Below are positions 1 to 7,695 of a DNA stretch of 64,000 nucleotides, one piece after another. The stretch's first letter is position 1, and the number at the start of each line of letters is the position of its first letter. The translations under genes and the position numbers were made by a program. Source of the DNA: Nitrospirota bacterium (lineage in GTDB: Bacteria; Nitrospirota; Thermodesulfovibrionia; Thermodesulfovibrionales; UBA6898). The stretch spans positions 620,001 to 684,000 of the forward strand of contig JACRMT010000004.1 in the NCBI GenBank assembly GCA_016214855.1, read 5' to 3'. The notes under the pieces were generated by a model. That model did not search any database, was not told the DNA's origin, and worked only from the letters and a program-made list of their open reading frames with translations.

Positions 1-346
1 CAGGTTCGACGCCACCATACAGGAGCGGCAGTTCCACATTCTTCCATGCCGGGAAACGCGGCAGGAGGTTAAAGCTCTGGAAGACAAAACCTATTGATCT
101 GTTTCTGATCTCTGCAAGCTCGTTGTCATTCTTGGTAGACACATCAACATTGTCCAGAAGATAGCGTCCTGAGGTAGGTCTGTCCAGGCAGCCAAGAATA
201 TTGAGGAGTGTTGATTTGCCGGAGCCTGAGGGTCCCATGATCGCAATGAAATCTCCCTGATCCGCCGCAAGGTTGATCCCCTTCAAAACCTCGACCGTGA
301 TCTTGGGAAGTTCGTAAGACCGGTGTATATCCTTAAGAACGATCAT
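1..346 (-). CDS. ABC transporter ATP-binding protein, LolD/MacB type (partial)
   Basis: The gene runs off the left edge, so only the N-terminal 115 residues are present. It shows a Walker A loop (GPSGSGKST) near residue 38 and a Q-loop (GFVFQSFNLLPR) near residue 89, in the spacing of the LolD/MacB/FtsE-like class of ATPases that energise lipoprotein or macrolide export. Its ATG overlaps the stop of the upstream membrane-fusion gene by four bases (ATGA), so the two are translationally coupled. Together they look like the start of a MacAB-type tripartite exporter; the permease would lie beyond the window. LolD and FtsE are alternatives, but the coupling to an HlyD-type protein favours MacB-like export. 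Confidence 0.9.
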   Translation of the reverse strand, partial: MIVLKDIHRSYELPKITVEVLKGINLAADQGDFIAIMGPSGSGKSTLLNILGCLDRPTSGRYLLDNVDVSTKNDNELAEIRNRSIGFVFQSFNLLPRFPAWKNVELPLLYGGVEP

Positions 347-1581
347 TTATCTGTGACAAGGACCTTTATCCGTGTTTTGTCCTTCAGATCAGGAATATCC
401 GGATTGGTTATAACAATATCCCCCTCCTGCAGCCCTTCAGTCACCTCAGTGAACGTCCAGTTGAACTGCCCTGTTTTTATCTTGTGCAGGACTGCCTTGC
501 TGTCATTGCCGACATAGACATATTTCGCGTCACCCTTCTCGATGATCGCCTGGGACGGAATGATCAGCACATTATCCTTCTTGCTGACTATCACCTCGAC
601 ATCTGCCGACATACCCGGCTTTGTTATCACATAGTTATCAAGGAGCCTTACTCTTGCTTCAAATGTGCGTGCCTCCTGCTTGCTGCCCAATACAACCGGA
701 GAAATCATGTAGACCTCTCCCTTCATCACTTTCTCCGGATATGCGTCCATCGTGACGTTCACCTGCTGCCCGATCGCAACCTTTGCCGCATCAGCCTCGT
801 CGATAAAGGCCTCGATATAGAGTGAATCCGTTGAGACCACAGCCGCTATGAGAGCCCCGACAGGAACAGTCTCTGCAATCTTCACCGGCCGCGTTGTGAC
901 GATACCGGCAATAGGCGATCTGATGAACGAGTAGTCGAGCATGATCTTTGCCAGATTGTATTCTCTCTGTGACTGTTCGACCGCAGCTGCCTGGGCGCGT
1001 ATCTCTTCCTCCCGGGCCCGTATCTGCTGCAGGGCAGCGAAGGCAGATACTGAGGAAGCCTTTGCAACGTCATGTTCCCTTTTCACCGCATCAAGGTCGC
1101 TCTGCGAGACAAATCCTTTGTCCTTGAGCTCCTGGAAGCGTCGCAGCCGTGCCTCTGCTTCATCAAGGACCGCTTTTGCCTTACTGATATTTGACTCAAC
1201 ATCAGCCTTGAATGAAGCCAGACCAAGCTTCAGGCTATCGAGCTGAGCGTTCATCCTCTGCATCGAAGCAGAGGCGAGCAAAAGCCTCTGCTGCACCTCT
1301 TCTGCTTCGAGATCTGCAATTCTGCCGCCTGCGGTAACCACCGAACCCTCTTCAACATGAAGTATTGAGATCCTGCCGACCCTCTGGGCAGAGAGCTTCA
1401 CTTCCTTGTCAGCCTTGACTGTTCCGGTTGATGTGCCGGTAACGCTGATCACCAGATCCTTCTTCTTCACCTGATATCCGTTGACCTCAAGGCCGCGCGA
1501 TGTAGCTCTGTAGATGAATACAAGGGGGATAATGACTGCCAGCAGAATAAGGTAAACTGATACCTTTTTATGAATAACCAT
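343..1581 (-). CDS. HlyD/MacA-family periplasmic membrane-fusion protein
   Basis: This is a 412-residue efflux adaptor. An N-terminal membrane anchor (about residues 8-24) is followed by a first half lipoyl/barrel-sandwich segment, a long helical hairpin (about 90-200, rich in Glu, Lys and Ala), the second lipoyl half (SFIRSPIAGIVTTRPVKIAE) and beta-barrel domains, the order seen in MacA and HlyD. An upstream ATG at 1608 is possible, but the one at 1581 follows AGGAG by five bases and puts the hydrophobic anchor close to the N-terminus, so I chose it. It is co-transcribed with the ATPase that begins at 346. Substrate unknown; in this family the adaptor links an inner-membrane pump to an outer-membrane channel. 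Confidence 0.9.
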   Translation of the reverse strand: MVIHKKVSVYLILLAVIIPLVFIYRATSRGLEVNGYQVKKKDLVISVTGTSTGTVKADKEVKLSAQRVGRISILHVEEGSVVTAGGRIADLEAEEVQQRLLLASASMQRMNAQLDSLKLGLASFKADVESNISKAKAVLDEAEARLRRFQELKDKGFVSQSDLDAVKREHDVAKASSVSAFAALQQIRAREEEIRAQAAAVEQSQREYNLAKIMLDYSFIRSPIAGIVTTRPVKIAETVPVGALIAAVVSTDSLYIEAFIDEADAAKVAIGQQVNVTMDAYPEKVMKGEVYMISPVVLGSKQEARTFEARVRLLDNYVITKPGMSADVEVIVSKKDNVLIIPSQAIIEKGDAKYVYVGNDSKAVLHKIKTGQFNWTFTEVTEGLQEGDIVITNPDIPDLKDKTRIKVLVTDK

Positions 1582-1818
1582 AGGATCTCCTGAACCCAAA
1601 TTTAACAAAAAGTCCTTTTATTCAAGCATGTTACCGTCACAAAATGCTCTTTAGTATCATACCGCATGCCGCTTTTTTTATATAGAAGAATATCTCGGGA
1701 ACACAGCATAGGCCGAACCAAAAAGTATGAGCCCCGGTTCATGCTTCTTCTTGAAGAGGAGTAGTTACGCGGAGAGATATGCCTGATGGTTTCTGGCCCG
1801 AAATGATACGGGACTTTC

Positions 1819-1855
1819 AAAAAAGCAGAGAGGAGCCTTGCGGCTCCCCCTGCTG
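1819..1855 (-). terminator. Rho-independent terminator after the collagen-like gene
   Basis: On the minus strand an AGCAG-GGGGAGCC arm, a GCAA loop and a GGCTCC-TCTCTGCT arm are followed by six T residues. It lies just past the stop of the collagen-like gene and would end block A. The remaining stretch 1582-1818 shows no gene or other signal that I can support. Confidence 0.8.
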
Positions 1856-1881
1856 TCACACAATGATAGACTGTAGATCCG

Positions 1882-2706
1882 CTAAGGTTTCGCCCTTAGT
1901 CCGAGGCATTTCAGGGTTACGGTTGTCGTGGTGTCGAACCAATCCCAATTGTCTACCCAAAACTGCGTTTTCGCTGCTACGACGGTTGACTGCTGGATTA
2001 CGGACCATTCCTTCATGCTCGACAGAACTCCATTAAACGTATAGCTTGCTGAAATTATTTCATCCCATGGATCGTTACAATAAGTCTCAAAGTAACCAGA
2101 CGTTGGACAAGCTGATAACGCAGCACAATAAAATGAATTGGTCACCGTATAATAGGTTGGCCAGACACTGGTGCCTGATGCTCCTGTCGGGCCGGCCGGC
2201 CCCTGAATTCCCTGCGAACCTTGAACTCCCTGCGGTCCTTGTAGACCAACTGGACCTATCGGACCCTGAACTCCCTGTGGCCCCTGCGGACCGGTCAGCC
2301 CTGTTGCTCCGATCGTCACCTCAAACAGGGCATACTGGGTGCTGTTTGCTGCCTGCACTATCAGACGGTAACTTCCATCTGCTATGCCTTCCGGCAATGT
2401 GGCGTTTATCTGGGTGCTGCTATATGCCGTTACCACCAGTGCAGTCCCGCCAAGAAATACCTGCGGCGGTGTTCCTGCTCCTGCCGGCCCTCCGATGCCG
2501 GCACCCGGGCTCAAGGGAGCAATGAAGCCCTTACCATAGATCATCATGCTGTTTGTGGGCAGATCTACATCCACGATATCTACTGACGGCAGAGGAACCG
2601 TTATGGCTCCTAAGGCAACTGCAGACAAAGAAAAAGAAAAAATACATACTAAAACACCGACCATTGCTGCGGCTAAACGTCCTGTTTTAAAAACTCCTTT
2701 TTTCAT
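1882..2706 (-). CDS. Secreted collagen-like protein with IPT/TIG-like N-terminal domain
   Basis: The protein has 274 residues. A Sec-type signal peptide (about 1-32, hydrophobic core [18 protein letters not shown]) is followed by a beta-rich domain (about 35-130) that resembles an IPT/TIG fold, then about 14 Gly-X-Y triplets rich in Pro and Gln ([18 protein letters not shown]), then a C-terminal domain of about 95 residues with four cysteines and many aromatic residues. Bacterial collagen-like segments form triple helices, and the C-terminal domain may trimerise or bind. The start follows AGGAGGGTAAT. It is the last gene of block A, with a strong terminator behind it. A surface or appendage role is inferred. 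Confidence 0.85.
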   Translation of the reverse strand: MKKGVFKTGRLAAAMVGVLVCIFSFSLSAVALGAITVPLPSVDIVDVDLPTNSMMIYGKGFIAPLSPGAGIGGPAGAGTPPQVFLGGTALVVTAYSSTQINATLPEGIADGSYRLIVQAANSTQYALFEVTIGATGLTGPQGPQGVQGPIGPVGLQGPQGVQGSQGIQGPAGPTGASGTSVWPTYYTVTNSFYCAALSACPTSGYFETYCNDPWDEIISASYTFNGVLSSMKEWSVIQQSTVVAAKTQFWVDNWDWFDTTTTVTLKCLGLRAKP

Positions 2707-2755
2707 ATTACCCTCCTGATTTCTCTGTTTTTCTTATCGTTTACTGCTGCCAATG

Positions 2756-3445
2756 CTAAAATCCGGCCCCAAATCCATACCCGCCGCTGCCGTTCAGATT
2801 TACCGTGACGTTCCCTACGCTTGTGTTTATCCCAAAGCTGCTGTTGTATGTCGCTATTGCCGGCGGTGCAAATCTCACCACTATGCTGCAGCTCCCCCCT
2901 ACCGCAACCGGTGTCCCTACCACGCAGGTCGTCCCTGCCGCAACGATACTAAACGGCACTGCAGGCGTCCCGATCAATGTTATGTTCACCGGAATATTCC
3001 CCGTGTTGCTCACCATCACCGTCTTATTACTACCATTCCCTTTTACCACACTTCCAAACAATACCGGATTGGGTACTACCGCTATCGCCCCATGTGCCCT
3101 GATTATATCCGGCATCTCCTGAAGCGTCACTACCCCGCCTATCGTATACAGCACATACGCCGTTGCAGTCCCTTCATCAAACGCAAGGCTCACATCAGGC
3201 CCTCCTGCATTACCCACGATCTGTATCGGGTTGGTGGCCATCCCTATTATCGGGTCCGTTATCAGAACATTCCCCGTGCTCAGCACCTCAAGCGTCACTG
3301 AATAGTCTGCCCCTGCAGGCGAGCTATACGCCCTCACAATCCAGTTCTCCGCTGCATCATACCAGGCCCCCTCCTCTGACCACGATACCCCGGCCGTCAA
3401 TACCACTGCCATACTGAGCACCATCAGTATTATCACCTTCTTCAT
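2756..3445 (-). CDS. Small secreted protein with shared WIVRAY-type and ASH-like domains (copy A)
   Basis: The protein has 229 residues: a signal peptide (about 1-20), then a domain of about 100 residues beginning EEGAWYDAAENWIVRAY, then an immunoglobulin-like domain of the choice-of-anchor D/ASPM-SPD2-Hydin (ASH) kind (NPVLFGSVVKG...VGGSCSIVVRFAP), ending in a Gly-rich tail. A longer reading frame starts 42 bases upstream, but the ATG at 3445 follows AAAGGAGGA and places the signal peptide correctly. It closely resembles the protein at 6934-7632, and both domains recur at the C-terminus of the 945-aa protein immediately upstream. I do not recognise a characterised family for the first domain. 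Probably exported; function unknown. Confidence 0.85.
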   Translation of the reverse strand: MKKVIILMVLSMAVVLTAGVSWSEEGAWYDAAENWIVRAYSSPAGADYSVTLEVLSTGNVLITDPIIGMATNPIQIVGNAGGPDVSLAFDEGTATAYVLYTIGGVVTLQEMPDIIRAHGAIAVVPNPVLFGSVVKGNGSNKTVMVSNTGNIPVNITLIGTPAVPFSIVAAGTTCVVGTPVAVGGSCSIVVRFAPPAIATYNSSFGINTSVGNVTVNLNGSGGYGFGAGF

Positions 3446-3473
3446 CTTGAATCCTCCTTTGTTATTCATCATG

Positions 3474-6311
3474 TTATTGCACCCCATGAATCACTGTCCC
3501 GATTAATCGCACATTCACATTCCCGCCGTCCGAGCTGATCAAAAAGCTGCCGTCATATGCCTTGGCTACTATCGGGATAAACATCACCACTGTGGTGCAG
3601 CTGCCGCCCACTGCCACAGGCGCTCCCACTGCACATGTCCCCCCCACTGTCCTGAACGGGTCCACTGTTGTCCCCAGTGATGTTATATGCAAGGGCTTCA
3701 CTCCGACATTCGTAACTGTTATCGTCTTATTCTTCACACTCCCTGGCAGCACATTGCCAAAAAGCACAGGGTTCGGTGTCACATCTATCCGGGCCGTCGC
3801 TCCCATTATCCTGGCCACCGACACCATCTGCCTGCCTCCTGCTGCGGTATAGACCACACGCGCCGTCCTGCTCGCCTTGTCCAGCCCAAGAGATACCTCT
3901 GGATCCACTGCATCAGAGGCTATCAGCATAGGGTTGTCTGTCATACCTGCCATCCCCGATGGGTCTACTACATTGTTGTCCATGTCCATCACCTCAAGGT
4001 AGACCTCATTAGGCGCATCCGCCTTTGTATAAGCCCTCAATATCCAGCCCTCAGGTGAGAGGTAGTGACTGTGTCTTGACATCTTGCCTTGCGTAATCAC
4101 ACGCACTGTATCCGATGTGCCGGCCAAATAGTCAGCGTTTCCGCTATACCCGGCCGTAATGTCATATATCCCCGGAGGAAGCGTTGTGGCCGAACATGTA
4201 GCAACTCCTGACACCATCGGCACTGATACGCACCCGGCCAGATTGCTTCCGCCTACCATAAATGTCACAGTCCCAGGGGGTATGCCTGCGCTGCTGGTCA
4301 CAATGGCGGTGGAGGTTACGGAGGGGGGCACAGAAGAAAAATCGACTGTCGCATCAAGAGACGTCACGGTAGTCGCCTTCAGCGCGGTGACTGTATCAAT
4401 CACCTCAGGTGCTGGATTATAATCAAAATTCCCCGCCTGATTGTAACGCACTACGCAGGCCGCTGTTCCGCTGGTCATTGTAATAGTTGCGGTGTTATTG
4501 CCCGTGCCGCTGCATCCTTCACTACCACTGATAACAACAGGCAGCCCTGAACCTCCGCCCGTCGCCGTCACCGTAAAACTGCTGTTATATACCGCACTGT
4601 CAGGCGGATGAGTCGTAACAATAATCGTCTGGCTCAGCTTCGGCAGCATCGTGAAGAGGTTTCCATTAACATGGGAAGGCTGGAACCCTCCCAGAGCCCA
4701 GGTCTCGTCAAAGGCCGTCAGAACCTGGTTCTGAACAGACGTGGCAATATTCGTTGAATAAAGCGGCCCGATTTGACCGAAACCAGGAAAAGCCACCTCC
4801 GGAGTGCAATACGCAGGCGTGCAATATGCAGGCGTAATCTCTATATCCGGCGAGCAACCTATAAGCGGAATGCATTCACCTGGAATGGTGACTGCAGGGA
4901 CACAGACTTCAGGAAAACAGACTTCCGGGATGACCACGATCCTTCCAACATCGAGATCGACCCTCATCGCCTTTACGTTCAGGGGTTCCTGAAAACGGAA
5001 AAGGGTCTTGTTCCGAAACGTATTTGAGAGCGAAAAGCTCGGCGCGACTGTAACGGAATCGGGAGAAGGGTCTCCAGGATACATAACATGTATGGAACGG
5101 CCCACTTCGAAGGTTGCGATAGATTGTGCAGTCTTCCAGCAGGGGTCTGTCAATGCCGGCACTGGCTGGCCGGCATTCGTCACACAGTAGTCAACAGGGC
5201 TGCTGAAGTTCAGCGTGATCCATACAGCAGGGTCAAAGGTAAACTCCCGTCTCTCTGATATATCAAGATCGAGCTTCATATCCAGAGTATCATATGAGGG
5301 ATTGTAATGATATCCGGCCACAGATACCGAGGCCTCCCCATGGACATAGCACGGCACCGCGCCCTTATGGGGGCTATCTGAGGGCAGCTTTTTATCCACC
5401 ACTTTGGTCACGATTGCGTCGAGATCAAGGGTGAGATCAACAAATTTGTTCTCGACTGCAGCAGTAAGCACTCCGGCGCCGGCTGTAAAGTCCATGTCGA
5501 TATCAACGGCGGGAGCCGAGATACTCCCGCTGATCATACGCTGGCCACACCCGCTTCTAACCGGCCCGTTCTCGATGGCGATGTTGCCGGCCGGCAATGC
5601 CGGCGAAAGCCCTGGTATGTCCAGCGAAAGCCCCGGTATTTTCAATAAATCCACTTTTAGATTGAGTGGGTCGATTCTCAAAAGGCTAAACCCTAAATTC
5701 GGATCGATCCATGCAGTGTCAAAATGCAGATCAAGGAAATTGATGTCGTGCCCAAAGATCGTCAGCCCCATATTTGCCTCAAGGTCAAGATCAGCCCTCA
5801 TAGAAAGGTCTTTCACAATATTGGCGGAACTGGTCCTTATGTGCCTGCTGTTTTCAGAGAGTGCTGTAGTGATTGTGACCGCAGACCCCTTCTGAAATTG
5901 GCGTGCATCGGGATAACCTATCGTAACCGCGCCTCCATAGTTAACATCCACCTGACCGGTACCTGCCAGGCTAAAGTCCATGCCAATGCTGCCATTCGTA
6001 GAGGCGGATACGTCATAACCGAAATCGAATCCCCCATACCCCCTTGAACTCGATCTGGAGCCGCCGGCATTAAGCGGCAACTGAAACACGGTAAAGGTAG
6101 TATCTATATCGGCCCCTGCCGGCCCCCACATGCTCTGTCCATTTGTCGAGAAGGATATATTTCCTGCGCTTGTGGCTGCATAGGCCGAGGGAACAAACAG
6201 CAACAATATCAAAACAAGATAGTTAGACAGTCGCCGGCACTGAAGATTTGCCGGAAAATATTTTTTTTGTTTGTTGTTTTTCTCGTTCATCGATTTTAAG
6301 ACATTGATCAT
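3474..6311 (-). CDS. Large secreted multidomain surface protein (945 aa)
   Basis: After a signal peptide (about residues 15-46, ending PSAYAA) comes a beta-rich region of about 500 residues that I cannot assign. It contains a short Cys-rich stretch near residue 480 with PEVC, CVP and CTPAYCTPE units. Next is an Ig-like repeat (about 650-740, PPGTVTFMVGGSNLAGC), then the WIVRAY-type domain (about 745-840) and a C-terminal ASH-like Ig domain. The last two modules are the whole of the small downstream protein, so that protein looks like a detached C-terminus. The ATG at 6311 follows GGGAGG; an ATG 36 bases further upstream lacks one. It is the main product of block A. Cell-surface or extracellular location is inferred. 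Confidence 0.85.
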   Translation of the reverse strand: MINVLKSMNEKNNKQKKYFPANLQCRRLSNYLVLILLLFVPSAYAATSAGNISFSTNGQSMWGPAGADIDTTFTVFQLPLNAGGSRSSSRGYGGFDFGYDVSASTNGSIGMDFSLAGTGQVDVNYGGAVTIGYPDARQFQKGSAVTITTALSENSRHIRTSSANIVKDLSMRADLDLEANMGLTIFGHDINFLDLHFDTAWIDPNLGFSLLRIDPLNLKVDLLKIPGLSLDIPGLSPALPAGNIAIENGPVRSGCGQRMISGSISAPAVDIDMDFTAGAGVLTAAVENKFVDLTLDLDAIVTKVVDKKLPSDSPHKGAVPCYVHGEASVSVAGYHYNPSYDTLDMKLDLDISERREFTFDPAVWITLNFSSPVDYCVTNAGQPVPALTDPCWKTAQSIATFEVGRSIHVMYPGDPSPDSVTVAPSFSLSNTFRNKTLFRFQEPLNVKAMRVDLDVGRIVVIPEVCFPEVCVPAVTIPGECIPLIGCSPDIEITPAYCTPAYCTPEVAFPGFGQIGPLYSTNIATSVQNQVLTAFDETWALGGFQPSHVNGNLFTMLPKLSQTIIVTTHPPDSAVYNSSFTVTATGGGSGLPVVISGSEGCSGTGNNTATITMTSGTAACVVRYNQAGNFDYNPAPEVIDTVTALKATTVTSLDATVDFSSVPPSVTSTAIVTSSAGIPPGTVTFMVGGSNLAGCVSVPMVSGVATCSATTLPPGIYDITAGYSGNADYLAGTSDTVRVITQGKMSRHSHYLSPEGWILRAYTKADAPNEVYLEVMDMDNNVVDPSGMAGMTDNPMLIASDAVDPEVSLGLDKASRTARVVYTAAGGRQMVSVARIMGATARIDVTPNPVLFGNVLPGSVKNKTITVTNVGVKPLHITSLGTTVDPFRTVGGTCAVGAPVAVGGSCTTVVMFIPIVAKAYDGSFLISSDGGNVNVRLIGTVIHGVQ

Positions 6312-6371
6312 TACTTGCCTCCCACTATTCTTTTTATTTCTCAGCAAACAAAGTCTTCTTCATCCTGCGCC

Positions 6372-6596
6372 TTATAACCGGCCTTCTTTGCTGCATCTCT
6401 TGAGCCCGCCATCTATCTCTGCTGAAAGCCTCTCGAACTTTCTTAAATCCAATCTACTTATGAGATCTCGCTCCGCCTTTGTAAGGCTGAAGCCCGTCTC
6501 AAGACAGGTCTTATGGAACTGCTTGCCTGCATTTTTGCGGAAGACCGGGTCTGTCAATAATCGTCCAAAAAATTGTTCTACTGTCTCCTGTGCCAT
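6372..6596 (-). CDS. NHLP-like small protein (copy A), possible RiPP-type precursor
   Basis: The protein has 74 residues, with a helical acidic body (MAQETVEQFFGRLLTDPVF...) of the nitrile-hydratase-leader-like (NHLP, Os1348-like) clan as I remember it, ending in a Gly-Gly followed by LKRCSKEGRL. Leader-like proteins of this clan can be peptide-modification precursors cut after Gly-Gly, but no modifying enzyme is visible nearby, so that role is only a possibility. AGGAGG lies five bases before the ATG. It is first in block A, directly behind a sigma-54-type promoter, and is nearly identical to the gene at 19,172-19,393, which has the same upstream layout. Confidence 0.75.
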   Translation of the reverse strand: MAQETVEQFFGRLLTDPVFRKNAGKQFHKTCLETGFSLTKAERDLISRLDLRKFERLSAEIDGGLKRCSKEGRL

Positions 6597-6637
6597 ATGA
6601 GCCTCCTGCGACTATATTCCCTCATCACCATAATAAA

Positions 6638-6654
6638 TGCACGATGAGTGCCAA
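6638..6654 (-). promoter_or_regulatory. Sigma-54 (-24/-12) promoter of block A
   Basis: On the minus strand the sequence TTGGCAC-N5-GTGCA keeps the invariant GG and GC of sigma-54 promoters at the right spacing. The predicted transcription start is near 6627, about 30 bases before the NHLP-like ATG at 6596. The second copy of the module has the same element in the same place, which makes chance unlikely. Confidence 0.8.
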
Positions 6655-6777
6655 CTACAATTGGCTTTATTATCAAGGTGTTAAATATATTGACGATTTG
6701 AAACGTTGTACCATAAAGGGACATCGGCAGGCGTACTATAGCTATAACTATTCAATACTAAATGATACGTTACTTGC

Positions 6778-6813
6778 TGCACCAATATGGGACATATGTC
6801 CCTTTTTGGTGCA
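6778..6813. promoter_or_regulatory. 36-bp palindrome, likely enhancer-binding site (copy A)
   Basis: Outer arms TGCACCAA and TTGGTGCA flank a perfect 14-bp core GGGACATATGTCCC; only two pairs of the 36 bp fail to match. It is centred about 168 bases upstream of the predicted start of the sigma-54 promoter, a normal distance for an NtrC-type activator site. The same palindrome, slightly changed, lies at 19,579-19,614. Confidence 0.7.
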
Positions 6814-6816
6814 GAT

Positions 6817-6855
6817 TTATTTACAGCAACGGAAGTAATTTCTGTCGACCTTCAG
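6817..6855 (-). pseudogene. Remnant of the 3' end of an NtrC-type activator gene
   Basis: Read on the minus strand, these bases give LKVDRNYFRCCK and a stop. The intact activator ending at 19,617 finishes LKVDRKHFYRRK and a stop, and the palindrome follows at the same distance. This is therefore the left-over end of a duplicated activator gene, cut off on its 5' side close to the terminator of the small secreted protein. It is too short to be functional. Confidence 0.7.
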
Positions 6856-6868
6856 TAGAACTGAAAAC

Positions 6869-6898
6869 GCCTCACAGGGATAGAAACTCTGTGAGGCG
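6869..6898 (-). terminator. Terminator after block B
   Basis: The 10-bp arms CGCCTCACAG and CTGTGAGGCG are separated by a 10-base loop and followed on the minus strand by TTTTC. It sits downstream of the small secreted protein ending at 6934 and separates block B from the control module of block A. Confidence 0.75.
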
Positions 6899-6933
6899 CA
6901 TTTTGTGGTATCTAAAACTATTACTGCTAATGG

Positions 6934-7632
6934 CTAAAAGCCGGCACCAAGTCCATACCCTCCGCTGCCATTGAGATTTACCGTCATATTCCCGACACTT
7001 GTGTTTATCCCAAAGCTGTCGTTGTATGTCGCCAGAGCAACAGGGGCAAACCTCACCACTATGCTGCAGTTTCCACCAACTGCCACCGGTGTTCCTACCG
7101 CACATGTCGTTCCTGCCACGACGATACTGAACGGCACTCCCGGCGTCCCGATCGAGGTTATGTTCACCGGTATATTCCCCGTGTTGTTCACTACGACGGT
7201 CTTATTGAGTGTCTTTCCTTTTGCCACATTCCCGAACAATAACGGGTTGGGTGCAACCGTCATCGCCCCATGTGCCCTTACGATATCCGGCATCTCCTGC
7301 AGAGACACTGCCCCGCCTCCTGGTGTTGTGTACAGCACATACGCTGTGGCAGTCGCTTCATCAAAGGCAAGACTTACGTCAGGGCCCCCGGCATTGCCCG
7401 CTATCAGTAGCGGGTTCGTTGCCATCCCTATGATCGGATCCGTTATCAGATTGTTGACCGTATCCAGCACCTCAAGCGTCACTGAATAGTCCTGCCCCGC
7501 AGACGCGGTATACGCCCTCACGATCCAGTTCTCCCCTGCATCATACCAGGCACCCTCCTCTGACCACGATACACCTGTCATCAATACCAGCCCTGTCATG
7601 CAGAGCACCAGCAGTATTATCACCTTCTTCAT
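6934..7632 (-). CDS. Small secreted protein with shared WIVRAY-type and ASH-like domains (copy B)
   Basis: The protein has 232 residues and is a close paralogue of the product of 2756-3445: signal peptide (MKKVIILLVLCMTGLVLMTG), the EEGAWYDAGENWIVRAY domain, then an ASH-like Ig domain (NPLLFGNVAKG...GNCSIVVRFAPVA) and a Gly-rich tail. AGGAGGAG lies before the ATG at 7632; a start 39 bases upstream is less likely. It is the last gene of block B, 63 bases after the 1483-aa protein and followed by a hairpin terminator. Each block thus ends or nearly ends with one of these small proteins, which suggests a fixed pairing with a large protein. Function unknown. Confidence 0.85.
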   Translation of the reverse strand: MKKVIILLVLCMTGLVLMTGVSWSEEGAWYDAGENWIVRAYTASAGQDYSVTLEVLDTVNNLITDPIIGMATNPLLIAGNAGGPDVSLAFDEATATAYVLYTTPGGGAVSLQEMPDIVRAHGAMTVAPNPLLFGNVAKGKTLNKTVVVNNTGNIPVNITSIGTPGVPFSIVVAGTTCAVGTPVAVGGNCSIVVRFAPVALATYNDSFGINTSVGNMTVNLNGSGGYGLGAGF

Positions 7633-7695
7633 TGTATCTCCTCCTGTATATTCTGTTTTTCTTTTATTCATAGTATCTCCTCCTTTTTCAGCCAG

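Larger units (their letters stand above)
6345..6861. repeat. Duplicated control module, copy A
   Basis: This stretch matches 19,135-19,660 throughout: an AAACAAAGTCTT block downstream of the small gene, the NHLP-like gene itself (about 80 percent identical protein), the -24/-12 promoter, a TGTACCAYAAAGGG block, the palindrome and the activator's 3' end. Coding and regulatory parts are conserved and the spacers have drifted, as expected for an old duplication under selection. Confidence 0.7.

Noticed and set aside
1602-1859. 85-residue minus-strand frame between the exporter and the collagen-like gene
   Set aside because: It runs across the terminator hairpin, has no ribosome site, and its sequence looks random.
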